From positions 1 through 12,385 of the forward strand of contig JAGOGN010000028.1 in assembly GCA_017996675.1 (NCBI GenBank): a DNA stretch of 12,385 nt. Direction: 5' to 3'. Each line of letters starts with the position of its first letter. Position 1 is the stretch's first letter. The notes below the pieces were generated by a model, which saw nothing but the letters and a program-made list of their open reading frames with translations, was not told the DNA's origin and ran no database searches. The DNA comes from Lachnospiraceae bacterium (GTDB lineage: Bacteria > Bacillota_A > Clostridia > Lachnospirales > Lachnospiraceae). A program made the translations under genes and the position numbers. This document shows positions 1-6,575 of the stretch, one piece after another.

Positions 1-53
1 ACTAATTGATGCTCATATGCTTTGAGTGTGATTCTCATTACTTGACTTGCCAT
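1..53 (-). CDS. rpsJ: 30S ribosomal protein S10, N-terminal fragment (runs off the window)
   Basis: Reading the minus strand from the ATG at 53-51 gives MASQVMRITLKAYEHQL, the start of bacterial S10; the RITLKAYEHQL segment matches the conserved N-terminal beta strand (RIRLKAYDHR in Bacillus). S10 is a small-subunit protein and is also NusE, a partner in transcription antitermination. Only 17 complete codons are inside the window. An AGGAGG at 70-65 lies 11 nt upstream of the ATG across a T-rich spacer and supports this start. rpsJ is normally the first gene of the large S10-spc ribosomal protein operon, so that operon probably continues to the left; this is inferred, not seen. The long structured leader and strong promoter upstream fit that position. 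Confidence 0.93.
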   Translation of the reverse strand, partial: MASQVMRITLKAYEHQL

Positions 54-276
54 AAAAAAAGTCGCCTCCTTTTCGCACTTAATGCAGTACGACAAGCGGT
101 GACTGTACACTCTCCCGTGTGTATCGCAAAGACTCCACACGTCGTTTCTACTCTATGGTAGACTAATGATTGATGGGTACAGTGACTTGTCGCCAGTTTC
201 CTAACTTGACATTCGCTCCGCGGAACACCCATTCAATGAATGGCAACCTCACGCTTCAACGCTATCATGTCACAGC
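54..276 (-). promoter_or_regulatory. S10 operon mRNA leader, structured and probably autoregulatory
   Basis: About 220 nt lie between the predicted transcription start (near 276) and rpsJ, with abundant pairing on the minus strand. A long-range compound helix pairs 191-186 (GACAAG) with 96-91 (CTTGTC) and 183-177 (ACTGTAC) with 108-102 (GTACAGT). It encloses a hairpin at 141-136/121-116 (CGTGTG/CACACG) and one at 162-158/151-147 (TCTAC/GTAGA). Upstream are a perfect hairpin at 243-229 (CCATTC, 3-nt loop, GAATGG) and a possible closing helix 247-242/194-189. Some pairings are mutually exclusive: GTCG at 93-90 can instead pair with CGAC at 64-61, which would put the Shine-Dalgarno in a loop. 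S10 operons in other bacteria are autoregulated by a ribosomal protein (L4 in E. coli) binding the leader. A similar role here is inference; which protein binds is unknown. Confidence 0.8.
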
Positions 277-282
277 AAAATT

Positions 283-303
283 CAGTATACACGATGTATA
301 CTG
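283..303. repeat. Perfect 8-bp inverted repeat inside the S10 promoter
   Basis: CAGTATAC, a 5-nt spacer ACGAT, then GTATACTG. The dyad covers the -10 hexamer and most of the -10/-35 spacer of the rpsJ promoter on the minus strand. It could be an operator, or partly a by-product of a TATACT -10 within a palindromic GTATAC. Confidence 0.6.
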
Positions 304-312
304 GGTTTGCAA
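284..312 (-). promoter_or_regulatory. Promoter of the S10 (rpsJ) operon
   Basis: On the minus strand TTGCAA (312-307) and TATACT (289-284) are separated by 17 nt, a near-consensus sigma-A promoter with predicted start near 276. A/T tracts upstream (roughly 320-352 as written on the plus strand) could act as an UP element, as is common for ribosomal protein operons. The spacer and -10 are overlapped by an inverted repeat described separately. Confidence 0.8.
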
Positions 313-326
313 GGCTTTTTCAAGAA

Positions 327-352
327 AAATTGTTTTTTTTCAGGAACAATTT
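327..352. repeat. AT-rich inverted repeat upstream of the S10 promoter
   Basis: AAATTGTT at 327-334 and AACAATTT at 345-352 form an 8-bp dyad with a 10-nt spacer. It lies between two divergent promoters and downstream of no gene, so it is unlikely to be a terminator. Function unknown. Confidence 0.35.
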
Positions 353-433
353 ATACTCTCTAGCCGTTACTTCAATAATATACCATAATAAACAAATTTT
401 TACCAGTATTTTTGTAGTTTCTTCACATTTTAT

Positions 434-462
434 TTGAAGGGATACCCAAAATATGTTACACT
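434..462 (+). promoter_or_regulatory. Promoter of the methyltransferase gene
   Basis: TTGAAG (434-439), a 17-nt spacer, and TACACT (457-462) preceded by TGT, an extended -10 element. The predicted start is near 469. The transcript would begin at or just before the palindrome TGCGTT-A-AACGCA at 475-487, a possible operator or 5' hairpin. Confidence 0.6.
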
Positions 463-510
463 TAAAAAAATATTTGCGTTAAACGCACAACAAAGTAAGG
501 ATGAAATTAC

Positions 511-1371
511 ATGTGGATTGCAGATCAATGGAAAGATTATGAAATTTTAGATACCTCAGAAGGTGAAAAGTTGGAACGATGGAAAGATTATTTGTTAATC
601 CGTCCTGATCCACAGGTTATTTGGAAAACTCCAAAAGATGACCAGTCATGGAAGAAACCGAATGGTCATTATCACCGCAGTAGCAAAGGCGGTGGTGAAT
701 GGGAATTTTTCGACCTTCCACAGCAATGGCAAATTCAATATAAAGAATTACGTTTTAATTTGAAACCTTTTAGTTTTAAGCACACAGGCCTTTTTCCTGA
801 GCAGGCAGTGAACTGGGATTGGTTCTCTAACCTGATTGAGAAGGCCAATAGACCAATTAAAGTGCTCAACCTTTTCGCCTATACTGGTGGCGCTACTTTA
901 GCAGCCGCTCAAGCAGGTGCTAGCGTCACTCACGTGGACGCTTCAAAGGGTATGGTATCCTGGGCAAAAGAGAACGCAGAGTCCTCTGGTTTAGGAGAAG
1001 CACCAATTCGCTGGATCGTAGACGACTGTATCAAATTTGTTGAGCGAGAAATTCGGAGAGGCAACGTTTATGACGGAATCATTATGGACCCCCCTTCTTA
1101 TGGTCGTGGACCTAAAGGAGAAATCTGGAAAATTGAAGATTCCATTTATGACTTCATCCAATTATGCACGAAGTTATTAAGTCCAACTCCACTATTTTTC
1201 CTTGTTAACTCCTATACAACCGGATTAAATCCTAGCGTAATGACCTACATGATGGGAACAGAATTAAAACACCTAAACGGCAAGATTACCGGAGATGAAA
1301 TCGGTCTTTTAGTAAAAAGCACCGGACTGGTTCTCCCATGCGGAGCAAGTGGGCGCTGGGAATCCAAATAA
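511..1371 (+). CDS. RlmI-like class I SAM-dependent RNA methyltransferase (short form, no PUA domain)
   Basis: This 286-residue protein probably methylates a nucleobase in rRNA in the cytoplasm. Its Rossmann fold shows SAM motif I as NLFAYTGG (residues 120-127), an acidic motif II in HVDASKG (141-147), DD at 171-172, and the family's motif IV as DPPSYGRG (193-200). This combination is typical of the RlmI/COG1092 group, whose E. coli member makes m5C1962 in 23S rRNA. RlmI is about 396 residues with an N-terminal PUA domain; here that domain is absent and replaced by about 110 Trp-rich residues containing KHTGLFPEQ (90-98), also seen in the family. The ATG is supported by AAGGA about 9 nt upstream. 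It stands alone, with its own promoter and a downstream stem-loop. The exact target cannot be told from sequence; the fold assignment is firm. Confidence 0.88.
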   Translation: MWIADQWKDYEILDTSEGEKLERWKDYLLIRPDPQVIWKTPKDDQSWKKPNGHYHRSSKGGGEWEFFDLPQQWQIQYKELRFNLKPFSFKHTGLFPEQAVNWDWFSNLIEKANRPIKVLNLFAYTGGATLAAAQAGASVTHVDASKGMVSWAKENAESSGLGEAPIRWIVDDCIKFVEREIRRGNVYDGIIMDPPSYGRGPKGEIWKIEDSIYDFIQLCTKLLSPTPLFFLVNSYTTGLNPSVMTYMMGTELKHLNGKITGDEIGLLVKSTGLVLPCGASGRWESK

Positions 1372-1387
1372 AAACTATAATAGCCAA

Positions 1388-1427
1388 AAGCGACTTCACC
1401 TTATACAAAGGAAAGTCGCTTATTTAT
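1388..1427 (+). terminator. Stem-loop between converging genes, probably bidirectional terminator
   Basis: AAGCGACTT (1388-1396) pairs with AAGTCGCTT (1413-1421), with a further CCTT/AAGG inside the loop. The plus-strand tail is ATTTATTG and the minus-strand side has CTTTT, so U-tracts are short on both sides. It lies 16 nt after the methyltransferase stop and downstream of the CBS gene on the other strand. The rest of 1372-1461 is AT-rich with no other feature seen. Confidence 0.65.
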
Positions 1428-1461
1428 TGTAGTAATATATTATATTTATTATCAGTTAAAT

Positions 1462-1902
1462 TTATCTCGCGCTCACAAGTGTCTTCCTAGTTGCCTCAAC
1501 CTGACGATTCTCCCGGACCAATTGCATCATCACATCTCTTCTTGTTACAATTCCAATAAAGGTCTCTTCATCATCTGTAACCGGAACGAAATTCTGGCTT
1601 AATACCTTGTCCCACAAATCTTCCATCTTTGCATTAATAGGCACCGCTAAATTACTTCTGTTTCGGGTAACCATAGACAATGGAACATCTTCCGCATCAA
1701 ATAATGTTAAATTCGCATGATCTTTAATATACCACAACAAATCTCCTTCTGTAACGCTTCCAACATATTTGCCCCTCTTATCAACAATTGGCAAAGCCGA
1801 ATATCCATTTGCTTCTAGCTTCTCCAATGCCTGCCTCAACGTAACATCTGCTTCTATATAAGCAACTTCACTTTTCGGCGTCAAAAAAAATAATACATTC
1901 AT
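1462..1902 (-). CDS. Two-CBS-domain protein, possible c-di-AMP receptor (DarB/CbpB-like)
   Basis: A 146-residue cytoplasmic protein made almost entirely of a Bateman pair: CBS1 about residues 5-60 (ANGYSALPIVD, then GSVTEGDLL) and CBS2 about 72-132 (QNFVPVTDDEETFIGIVTRRDVM). CBS pairs bind adenosine ligands. Length, lack of any other domain and the GYSALPIVD and GIVTRRDV positions resemble Bacillus DarB/YkuL and Listeria CbpB, which sense c-di-AMP and act on the stringent-response enzyme Rel; that link is inference. The start at 1902 is preferred over an in-frame ATG at 1953. AAGGAG (1913-1908) sits 5 nt upstream of it, whereas the 1953 ATG falls in the promoter's -10 element. It stands alone after the padR operon, though readthrough from upstream is possible because no terminator is seen there. 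Confidence 0.85.
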   Translation of the reverse strand: MNVLFFLTPKSEVAYIEADVTLRQALEKLEANGYSALPIVDKRGKYVGSVTEGDLLWYIKDHANLTLFDAEDVPLSMVTRNRSNLAVPINAKMEDLWDKVLSQNFVPVTDDEETFIGIVTRRDVMMQLVRENRQVEATRKTLVSAR

Positions 1903-1951
1903 ATCTTCTCCTTCGTCCCCCCGTTTACAAATCAGTTTCACTTGCAAGTTC

Positions 1952-1960
1952 ATTATAACA
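1952..1960 (-). promoter_or_regulatory. Extended -10 promoter of the CBS gene
   Basis: Minus strand TGTTATAAT (1960-1952) is a perfect extended -10 (TGn-TATAAT) with no good -35, which extended -10 promoters tolerate. The predicted start is near 1945, giving a leader of about 42 nt to the ATG at 1902. Confidence 0.6.
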
Positions 1961-1977
1961 GAATTCCGAAGAAGTGA

Positions 1978-2697
1978 TTATAAAATTTTAGTGAATTTTT
2001 TATTCAGCCGATATTCTTTCATTTGATCCTTTTGTTCTTTCGATACTTTATTGGATTCGCACACCTTTTGAATACATTTTTGATGAACAAAAGGATCCAG
2101 GCATTTCTTATCCAAAAGTTTCAGAATTAGATCTGCTCTCTTTACCGCTACTTCCGCCAAGCACCACGCCGCCGCCATCTTATCATAATATCCTTCCAGC
2201 TTTAACATTGTAATTCGATCAACAATTTGCTCAGCATAATTTTCATCATTAAAATACCACAACCACATCACTAACACAAAGCGAATGATGTATTCCTGAT
2301 TCGAATCCGAACATTCCCACAAAAAATCCCACCATGCCGATTGTTCTTCTTTTACCTGCTTTAAGGTTGAACAAAACCCGTCACATACAGACCAATCCGA
2401 TATTTTTTTTATAAATTTACGAATATAGGGCTCCTTATCCAAAAAGCTTCCCTTCGCATATCCCAACACAAACCCTTGCAAATTTACTTCCTCAAAGCTA
2501 TCATCTTTCGCGAGTTCCAAATAGCCACGCCAATCACCTGTAGCAATTGTTTTAGCTAGCTTTCTCTGTAGCGGCATTCTAACTCCAAACATATTTTTTC
2601 CGCCAGGAATCAGCGACGATGCAAACAGTCGATAGGATTCTTCTTGATTACTTTTAAGAAAGTCCAAAATCTCCTGATTGACATTCTTTTTATTCAT
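1978..2697 (-). CDS. DNA alkylation repair protein, AlkD-like HEAT-repeat glycosylase family
   Basis: A 239-residue, all-helical protein of the AlkD/COG4912 family, whose characterised members excise N3- and N7-alkylated purines. The opening SYRLFASSLIPGGKNMFGVRMP (21-42) is the typical family entry with its GVR turn. The segment DWSVCDGFC (101-109) carries Trp102 and Asp106 at the four-residue spacing of the catalytic Trp109/Asp113 pair of Bacillus cereus AlkD. The start at 2697 is chosen because it aligns with the family start and overlaps the preceding gene's stop by 8 nt (ATGAATAA), as in translational coupling; an in-frame ATG at 2712 is possible. It is last in the padR operon, an unusual partner for a membrane-signalling cassette. 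Some COG4912 proteins lack proven glycosylase activity, so substrate is uncertain. Confidence 0.85.
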   Translation of the reverse strand: MNKKNVNQEILDFLKSNQEESYRLFASSLIPGGKNMFGVRMPLQRKLAKTIATGDWRGYLELAKDDSFEEVNLQGFVLGYAKGSFLDKEPYIRKFIKKISDWSVCDGFCSTLKQVKEEQSAWWDFLWECSDSNQEYIIRFVLVMWLWYFNDENYAEQIVDRITMLKLEGYYDKMAAAWCLAEVAVKRADLILKLLDKKCLDPFVHQKCIQKVCESNKVSKEQKDQMKEYRLNKKFTKIL

Positions 2698-3274
2698 AAT
2701 AACCATCACCATGTTCCATTATATCATTATAGTGTTTCTCTGAAACGTAAATTCTGCACTCTATATTGTCCGCTTCATCGTAATCGTAGTATGTTTTTTC
2801 TTTTAAACCCTTGAGAACTGCATTCTTCATTCTCATGAATTTCTCCATATCGCTAGAACCCGACCATCTCACCTCATAAACCCATACTTTCTCCCCATAA
2901 GCCAAAAGTTCCTCATCCATATCTTCTTTTGGGAGCATACGTATTATAGGTACACAATTATTTTTTGGATATTTGACCTGAAAAACAATTTTTTCATCAT
3001 TGAGATTCTTATCACATATAACCTCAACTTTGCGGTCACTCCAATTCAGAAAATGGAATTTTCCTCCTTCTCCTTTGGTTGCATCACTCCAGTTTAGCAC
3101 AATTTCTTTTTCTTCCAAATCATTTGCCTGTACCTGAATCTTACCACCAAATTTAAAATTCGAAAACTCAATAAAACTAACTCCTACTCCTATTCCAAGC
3201 AACAACACACCAATACAAAAAATCAAAATACTGATGCCATTCTTACTATTCTTCCACATGATTTTCTTTTCCAT
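2690..3274 (-). CDS. Membrane-anchored protein of the padR/HAAS operon, unknown function
   Basis: A 194-residue protein with a short basic N-terminus (MEKKIMWKNSKNG), one hydrophobic segment at about residues 12-36, and a hydrophilic remainder likely outside the membrane by the positive-inside rule. The outer part has alternating polar/hydrophobic segments suggestive of beta strands and many acidic residues, and no catalytic motif was recognised. In PadR-HAAS operons this third position is often a DUF4097 (adhesin-like beta) protein. The protein may be a short or diverged equivalent, which is inference from position and topology only. The start at 3274 is preferred to an in-frame ATG at 3325 because it follows GAGG by 8 nt and leaves the hydrophobic segment near the N-terminus. 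It overlaps the HAAS gene by 29 nt. Confidence 0.7.
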   Translation of the reverse strand: MEKKIMWKNSKNGISILIFCIGVLLLGIGVGVSFIEFSNFKFGGKIQVQANDLEEKEIVLNWSDATKGEGGKFHFLNWSDRKVEVICDKNLNDEKIVFQVKYPKNNCVPIIRMLPKEDMDEELLAYGEKVWVYEVRWSGSSDMEKFMRMKNAVLKGLKEKTYYDYDEADNIECRIYVSEKHYNDIMEHGDGYYE

Positions 3275-4022
3275 ATTCCATTCCTCTTTCCCTTTTACCA
3301 AAACAATATCCACCCAAAAGAACACTCAACGCTCCCAAACACATTGTTATTCCTGCACTTCCAATTGTTGCACCCGCCAAAGGATATCCTTGAATCGACA
3401 AGACCAGACAACCGCCAAATAAGAACAGACAACTTATCGCCCCAAGCCCAATAGGCACCAATATAAAAAGTACAAACACCTTACTGCAAAAACGTATTAA
3501 TTTACCTGGCATACGCTTTAGATTGGTTAGTTCCTTTTTGATGTTCAAACTGCTTTTCAATTCTGTAGACACCTTCGGAATCTTCATTTGAATCTCGTTG
3601 TCCTCTTTTGATTCATTCAGATTATCTTCTCTGATTTTTTGAAGCTTACGCTCCGTTCTCAGTTCAGAATACTCATTATTCTTATCCGCATATTCTTTGA
3701 TTTTATTCCTAAATCGCCCCCAACAATGCGCCACCTTCTCCTTGCGCAGAGAGAACCACTTCTTGATCTTCTCTCCCACTCGCTTATAGGTATCCGTTAC
3801 ATCTGGTTTATTATATTTCAAATTTACATTATAAGCGCTCAAAATCTCGGAAGCCAACTCCTTAATATCTCCAAAATCCCTCGCAGCAGCTTCCTCGCTT
3901 AATCCGTTTGCAATCTTTAAATCGATATGCTGCGCGTACTCATCTAGAATATCTTTACGTTCTGTTTCATTGAGAATATGTAGCCGAGAGTCCAAGTCCC
4001 GTAAAAAATCCTCTTTTTTCAT
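3246..4022 (-). CDS. HAAS-domain (DUF1700) membrane protein
   Basis: This 258-residue protein starts with the compact helical HAAS signalling domain (about residues 1-67), recognisable from MKKEDFLRDLDSRL, the DEYAQHID segment and LSEEAAARDFGD. A long charged, probably cytosolic linker follows (about 68-180). A hydrophobic C-terminal block (about 182-242) can form two to three membrane helices, ending in a basic KRERG tail. HAAS proteins are typically encoded next to PadR regulators and are thought to connect membrane state to transcription. Its ATG overlaps the padR stop by 4 nt (ATGA), with GGAG just upstream, indicating coupled translation. The domain call is strong; the biochemical role is not known from sequence. 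Confidence 0.88.
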   Translation of the reverse strand: MKKEDFLRDLDSRLHILNETERKDILDEYAQHIDLKIANGLSEEAAARDFGDIKELASEILSAYNVNLKYNKPDVTDTYKRVGEKIKKWFSLRKEKVAHCWGRFRNKIKEYADKNNEYSELRTERKLQKIREDNLNESKEDNEIQMKIPKVSTELKSSLNIKKELTNLKRMPGKLIRFCSKVFVLFILVPIGLGAISCLFLFGGCLVLSIQGYPLAGATIGSAGITMCLGALSVLLGGYCFGKRERGMEYGKENHVEE

Positions 4023-4339
4023 CTATCTCCATGCTCCTTTACAAATTCGTCTATTCTTTTTGAAAAATCTTTCCATTCCTTCTCAAGACTTTCCATATAA
4101 ACAATTCCCGCAACCGTTAATCTATAATATTTTCGCGGTGGTCCTTCCGTTGACTCTCTTAAATATGTTTCGAAATATCGTTCGTTTGTTAATCGTTTCA
4201 ATAACGGGTAGATAGTACCCTCATTTACATCAACCACTTTAGATACTTCCGTAACAAGTTCATAGCCATACATATCCTTCTGATTAACCGATAGTAAAAC
4301 AATTAACTCCAGAACACCTTTTTTAAATTGTGGATTCAA
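4019..4339 (-). CDS. PadR-family transcriptional regulator (TTG start)
   Basis: A 106-residue winged-helix protein of the short PadR (subfamily 2) type. Helix-turn-helix residues run through YGYELVTEVSK and NEGTIYPLLKRL, the PadR signature, and the wing carries GPPRKYYRLT. The C-terminus holds a dimerisation helix (MESLEKEWKDFSKRIDEFVK). The start codon is TTG at 4339, with AAGGAG (4353-4348) 8 nt upstream; no in-frame ATG gives the full HTH. It is the first gene of an operon with the HAAS protein, a membrane-anchored protein and an AlkD-like enzyme. The promoter is spanned by a large inverted repeat, so the protein likely represses its own operon until an unknown signal releases it. Confidence 0.92.
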   Translation of the reverse strand: MNPQFKKGVLELIVLLSVNQKDMYGYELVTEVSKVVDVNEGTIYPLLKRLTNERYFETYLRESTEGPPRKYYRLTVAGIVYMESLEKEWKDFSKRIDEFVKEHGDR

Positions 4340-4370
4340 TCATTCATCTCCTTTTCGTTCACCTGCTACT

Positions 4371-4399
4371 ATAATATATTTAGTACTATACAATGTCAA
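4371..4399 (-). promoter_or_regulatory. padR operon promoter
   Basis: On the minus strand TTGACA (4399-4394) and TATTAT (4376-4371) are separated by exactly 17 nt, close to the sigma-A consensus. The predicted start is near 4364, giving a short leader of about 25 nt to the TTG start. Confidence 0.8.
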
Positions 4400-4408
4400 G
4401 TACTAAAT
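4378..4408. promoter_or_regulatory. Probable PadR operator: 10-bp inverted repeat over the promoter
   Basis: ATTTAGTACT (4378-4387) and AGTACTAAAT (4399-4408) are perfect inverted copies separated by 11 bp, so half-site centres are 21 bp apart, two helical turns on the same DNA face. The repeat covers the -35 end and most of the spacer of the padR promoter, the right place for a dimeric repressor. Assignment to PadR is by position. Confidence 0.7.
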
Positions 4409-4437
4409 TAAAAAAAGTAGACTGTTCGTCTACTTTT
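4408..4437 (-). terminator. Rho-independent terminator of the kor-suc operon
   Basis: On the minus strand AAAAGTAGAC (4437-4428), loop GAACA, GTCTACTTTT (4422-4413), continuing into a T-tract to 4410. This is a 10-bp perfect stem starting 17 nt after the sucD stop. It abuts the padR operator, insulating the two operons in about 60 bp. Confidence 0.88.
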
Positions 4438-4453
4438 CCATTTTTTATAAATT

Positions 4454-5374
4454 TTATATGAATAATTGTCGTTCCTGAATTACACAGCAATCATAAATTC
4501 CAGCTTCTTTAATTGACTCAATTAGCGCTTTTCCAATTGCGTCTGGTGTTGACGCCACCTTAACTCCAACCGCTTCCAAAGCTTCGATCTTTCCTTTTGC
4601 TGTTCCTTTTCCTCCAGAAATAATTGCGCCAGCATGTCCCATTCTCTTTCCTTTCGGCGCTGTCTGTCCAGAAATAAAAGCCGCAACCGGTTTAGTCATA
4701 TGATCACGAATAAATTCTGCTGCTTCCTCTTCTCCAGTACCACCGATTTCACCAACCAAAACAACAGCATAGGTTTCAGGGTCATCTTCAAACATGCGAA
4801 GTACATCCACAAATCCTGTTCCTTTAATCGGATCTCCTCCAATACCCACTGCGCTGGATTGTCCAATATGTTCATGTGAAAGCTGATTAATCGCCTCATA
4901 TGTTAGGGTTCCAGATCTGGAAACGATTCCCACATGACCTTTTTTACAAATATACCCTGGTAGGATTCCCACTTTTGCTTCGTCTGGTGTGATTAAGCCA
5001 GGACAATTGGGTCCGATCAGTCTTGTCTTCTTTCCAGCAAGATAGTTCTTCACTCTTGCCATATCTAAGACCGGTATTCCTTCTGTAATACAAACCACCA
5101 AATCTAATTCCGAATCAATTGCTTCAATGATAGAATCAGCCGCAAAAGCAGGCGGTACATAAATAATAGATGTGTTTGCCTTCGTAGTTTCTACAGCTTC
5201 CCGAACAGTGTCAAATACAGGTACACCATAAACATCCATTCCACCTTTTCCCGGTGTTACTCCACCAACAATTTTTGTGCCATAATCCTTCATTTGCTTT
5301 GTATGGAAGCGACCTTGTTCTCCTGTTATACCTTGAACAATAAGTCGTGTTTTTTTATTTATCAAAACGCTCAT
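4454..5374 (-). CDS. sucD: Succinate-CoA ligase (ADP-forming), alpha subunit
   Basis: The alpha subunit binds CoA and carries the phosphohistidine intermediate of succinyl-CoA + ADP + Pi = succinate + ATP + CoA. The N-terminal Rossmann CoA-binding domain shows [10 protein letters not shown] (15-24) and GGVTPGKGG (37-45). The middle part has [10 protein letters not shown] (96-105) and GPNCPGLI (121-128). The ligase domain carries SRSGTLTYE (152-160), [10 protein letters not shown] (177-186) and [14 protein letters not shown] (242-255), with His247 as the expected phosphorylated residue. At 306 residues it is slightly longer than the usual 290, with a few extra residues at the C-terminus (QERQLFI). 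It begins 2 nt after sucC ends, with a G-rich ribosome binding site inside the sucC tail, and a strong terminator follows. All expected catalytic motifs are present. Confidence 0.96.
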   Translation of the reverse strand: MSVLINKKTRLIVQGITGEQGRFHTKQMKDYGTKIVGGVTPGKGGMDVYGVPVFDTVREAVETTKANTSIIYVPPAFAADSIIEAIDSELDLVVCITEGIPVLDMARVKNYLAGKKTRLIGPNCPGLITPDEAKVGILPGYICKKGHVGIVSRSGTLTYEAINQLSHEHIGQSSAVGIGGDPIKGTGFVDVLRMFEDDPETYAVVLVGEIGGTGEEEAAEFIRDHMTKPVAAFISGQTAPKGKRMGHAGAIISGGKGTAKGKIEALEAVGVKVASTPDAIGKALIESIKEAGIYDCCVIQERQLFI

Positions 5375-5376
5375 TC

Positions 5377-6552
5377 CTAATTACCCCCTTCCATCTCTCG
5401 AACCTTCGAAGCACAAATCCTTGCTGCTTCTGCCATATCAGTTGCGGAGATAATTGGTAATCCGGAATCCGCAAGAATTCGTTTCCCAAGATCAACATTG
5501 GTTCCCTCTAAACGGACAACCAGTGGGACAGTAATGTCAATTGCTTTTGCTGCTTCTACAATTCCTTCTGCAATTACATCGCATTTCATAATACCACCAA
5601 AAATATTAACCATAATCGCCTTTACATTTGAATCTGATAATAAGATTTCAAATGCACCAGCAACACGCTCTTGTGTGGCACTTCCGCCAACATCCAAAAA
5701 GTTCGCCGGGCTTCCGCCATATTTTTGAATAATATCCATAGTTGCCATCGCAAGGCCTGCACCATTTACAAGACAGCCAATACTTCCATCTAATGAAATG
5801 TAGTTCAAATCATATTCTGATGCCTTGACTTCTTTTTCATTTTCTTCATTCAAGTCTCTAAGTGCAACAATTTCAGGATGTCTTACTAATGCATTATCAT
5901 CAAAAGTAATTTTTGAATCCAATGCCAAAAGTTTACCATCCATTGTTTCGATTAATGGATTAATCTCTATCAAAGAACAATCCTTTTCTATAAAGCACTG
6001 TGTCATAGAAGAAAGCATATGTATAAAACTTTTCTGCAACTCTTTCGGAATTCCTATTTTCTTGGCAACGTTACGACCATTAAATGCTCTAAATCCATTT
6101 TCCACAGAGAAGTTTTCTTTTATTATTAATTCTGGATTCTTCTCAGACATTTCTTCAATTTCTGTTCCGCCTGCTCCAGATCCAATAATCACCAGACCAG
6201 AATGATCATTATCTACAGTAATACTTAAATAATACTCTTTTTTTATATCTACAGCTTCTGCTACCAAAAGCTTCTGCACTTCTTTTCCTTCAGATCCTGT
6301 CTGCTTTGTCACCAAAGTCATTCCCAACATTTGCTCAGCAATTTCTCTTGCTTCATCAGCAGAATGAGCAAGTTTTACTCCGCCCGCTTTTCCTCTTCCA
6401 CCAGAATGGATCTGCGCTTTCACAACACAGGTTCCGCCCAGGCGTTCGGCGCTACGGTATGCACTCTGACTGTCCAAAGCCAGGTATCCTTCTGGAACTG
6501 GGATACCATAGCTTTCCAGTAAATCTTTGGCCTGATATTCATGTATTTTCAT
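5377..6552 (-). CDS. sucC: Succinate-CoA ligase (ADP-forming), beta subunit
   Basis: This 391-residue subunit carries the nucleotide site and the succinate site. The ATP-grasp fold opens with [12 protein letters not shown] and has Lys46 in [18 protein letters not shown] (43-60), the glycine-rich nucleotide loop. Mg-binding residues are in EINPL (196-200) and Asp212 of LALDSK. The C-terminal flavodoxin-like ligase domain has VNGAGLAM (262-269), [13 protein letters not shown] (278-290), [10 protein letters not shown] (316-325) and RLEGTN (347-352). Length matches bacterial SucC. It pairs with the adjacent sucD in an alpha2beta2 or alphabeta enzyme. Upstream is a 156-bp gap with three hairpins, and the ribosome binding site is only a weak GAGAGAG tract, so its translation may be controlled separately from kor. 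ADP versus GDP preference cannot be fixed by eye. Confidence 0.96.
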   Translation of the reverse strand: MKIHEYQAKDLLESYGIPVPEGYLALDSQSAYRSAERLGGTCVVKAQIHSGGRGKAGGVKLAHSADEAREIAEQMLGMTLVTKQTGSEGKEVQKLLVAEAVDIKKEYYLSITVDNDHSGLVIIGSGAGGTEIEEMSEKNPELIIKENFSVENGFRAFNGRNVAKKIGIPKELQKSFIHMLSSMTQCFIEKDCSLIEINPLIETMDGKLLALDSKITFDDNALVRHPEIVALRDLNEENEKEVKASEYDLNYISLDGSIGCLVNGAGLAMATMDIIQKYGGSPANFLDVGGSATQERVAGAFEILLSDSNVKAIMVNIFGGIMKCDVIAEGIVEAAKAIDITVPLVVRLEGTNVDLGKRILADSGLPIISATDMAEAARICASKVREMEGGN

Positions 6553-6575
6553 ATTATTCTCTCTCTACTCACATT

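Noticed and set aside
38..232. Open frame on the minus strand across the S10 leader
   Set aside because: It overlaps the rpsJ start in another frame and consists of the structured leader; the translation looks like no known protein and has no ribosome binding site.
170..437. Two plus-strand open frames across the leader and promoter
   Set aside because: They run antisense to the S10 leader and promoter, lack ribosome binding sites and have no recognisable motifs.
1903..1953. Longer N-terminus for the CBS protein
   Set aside because: The upstream ATG at 1953 overlaps the promoter -10 element and has no Shine-Dalgarno, while the ATG at 1902 has a good one.
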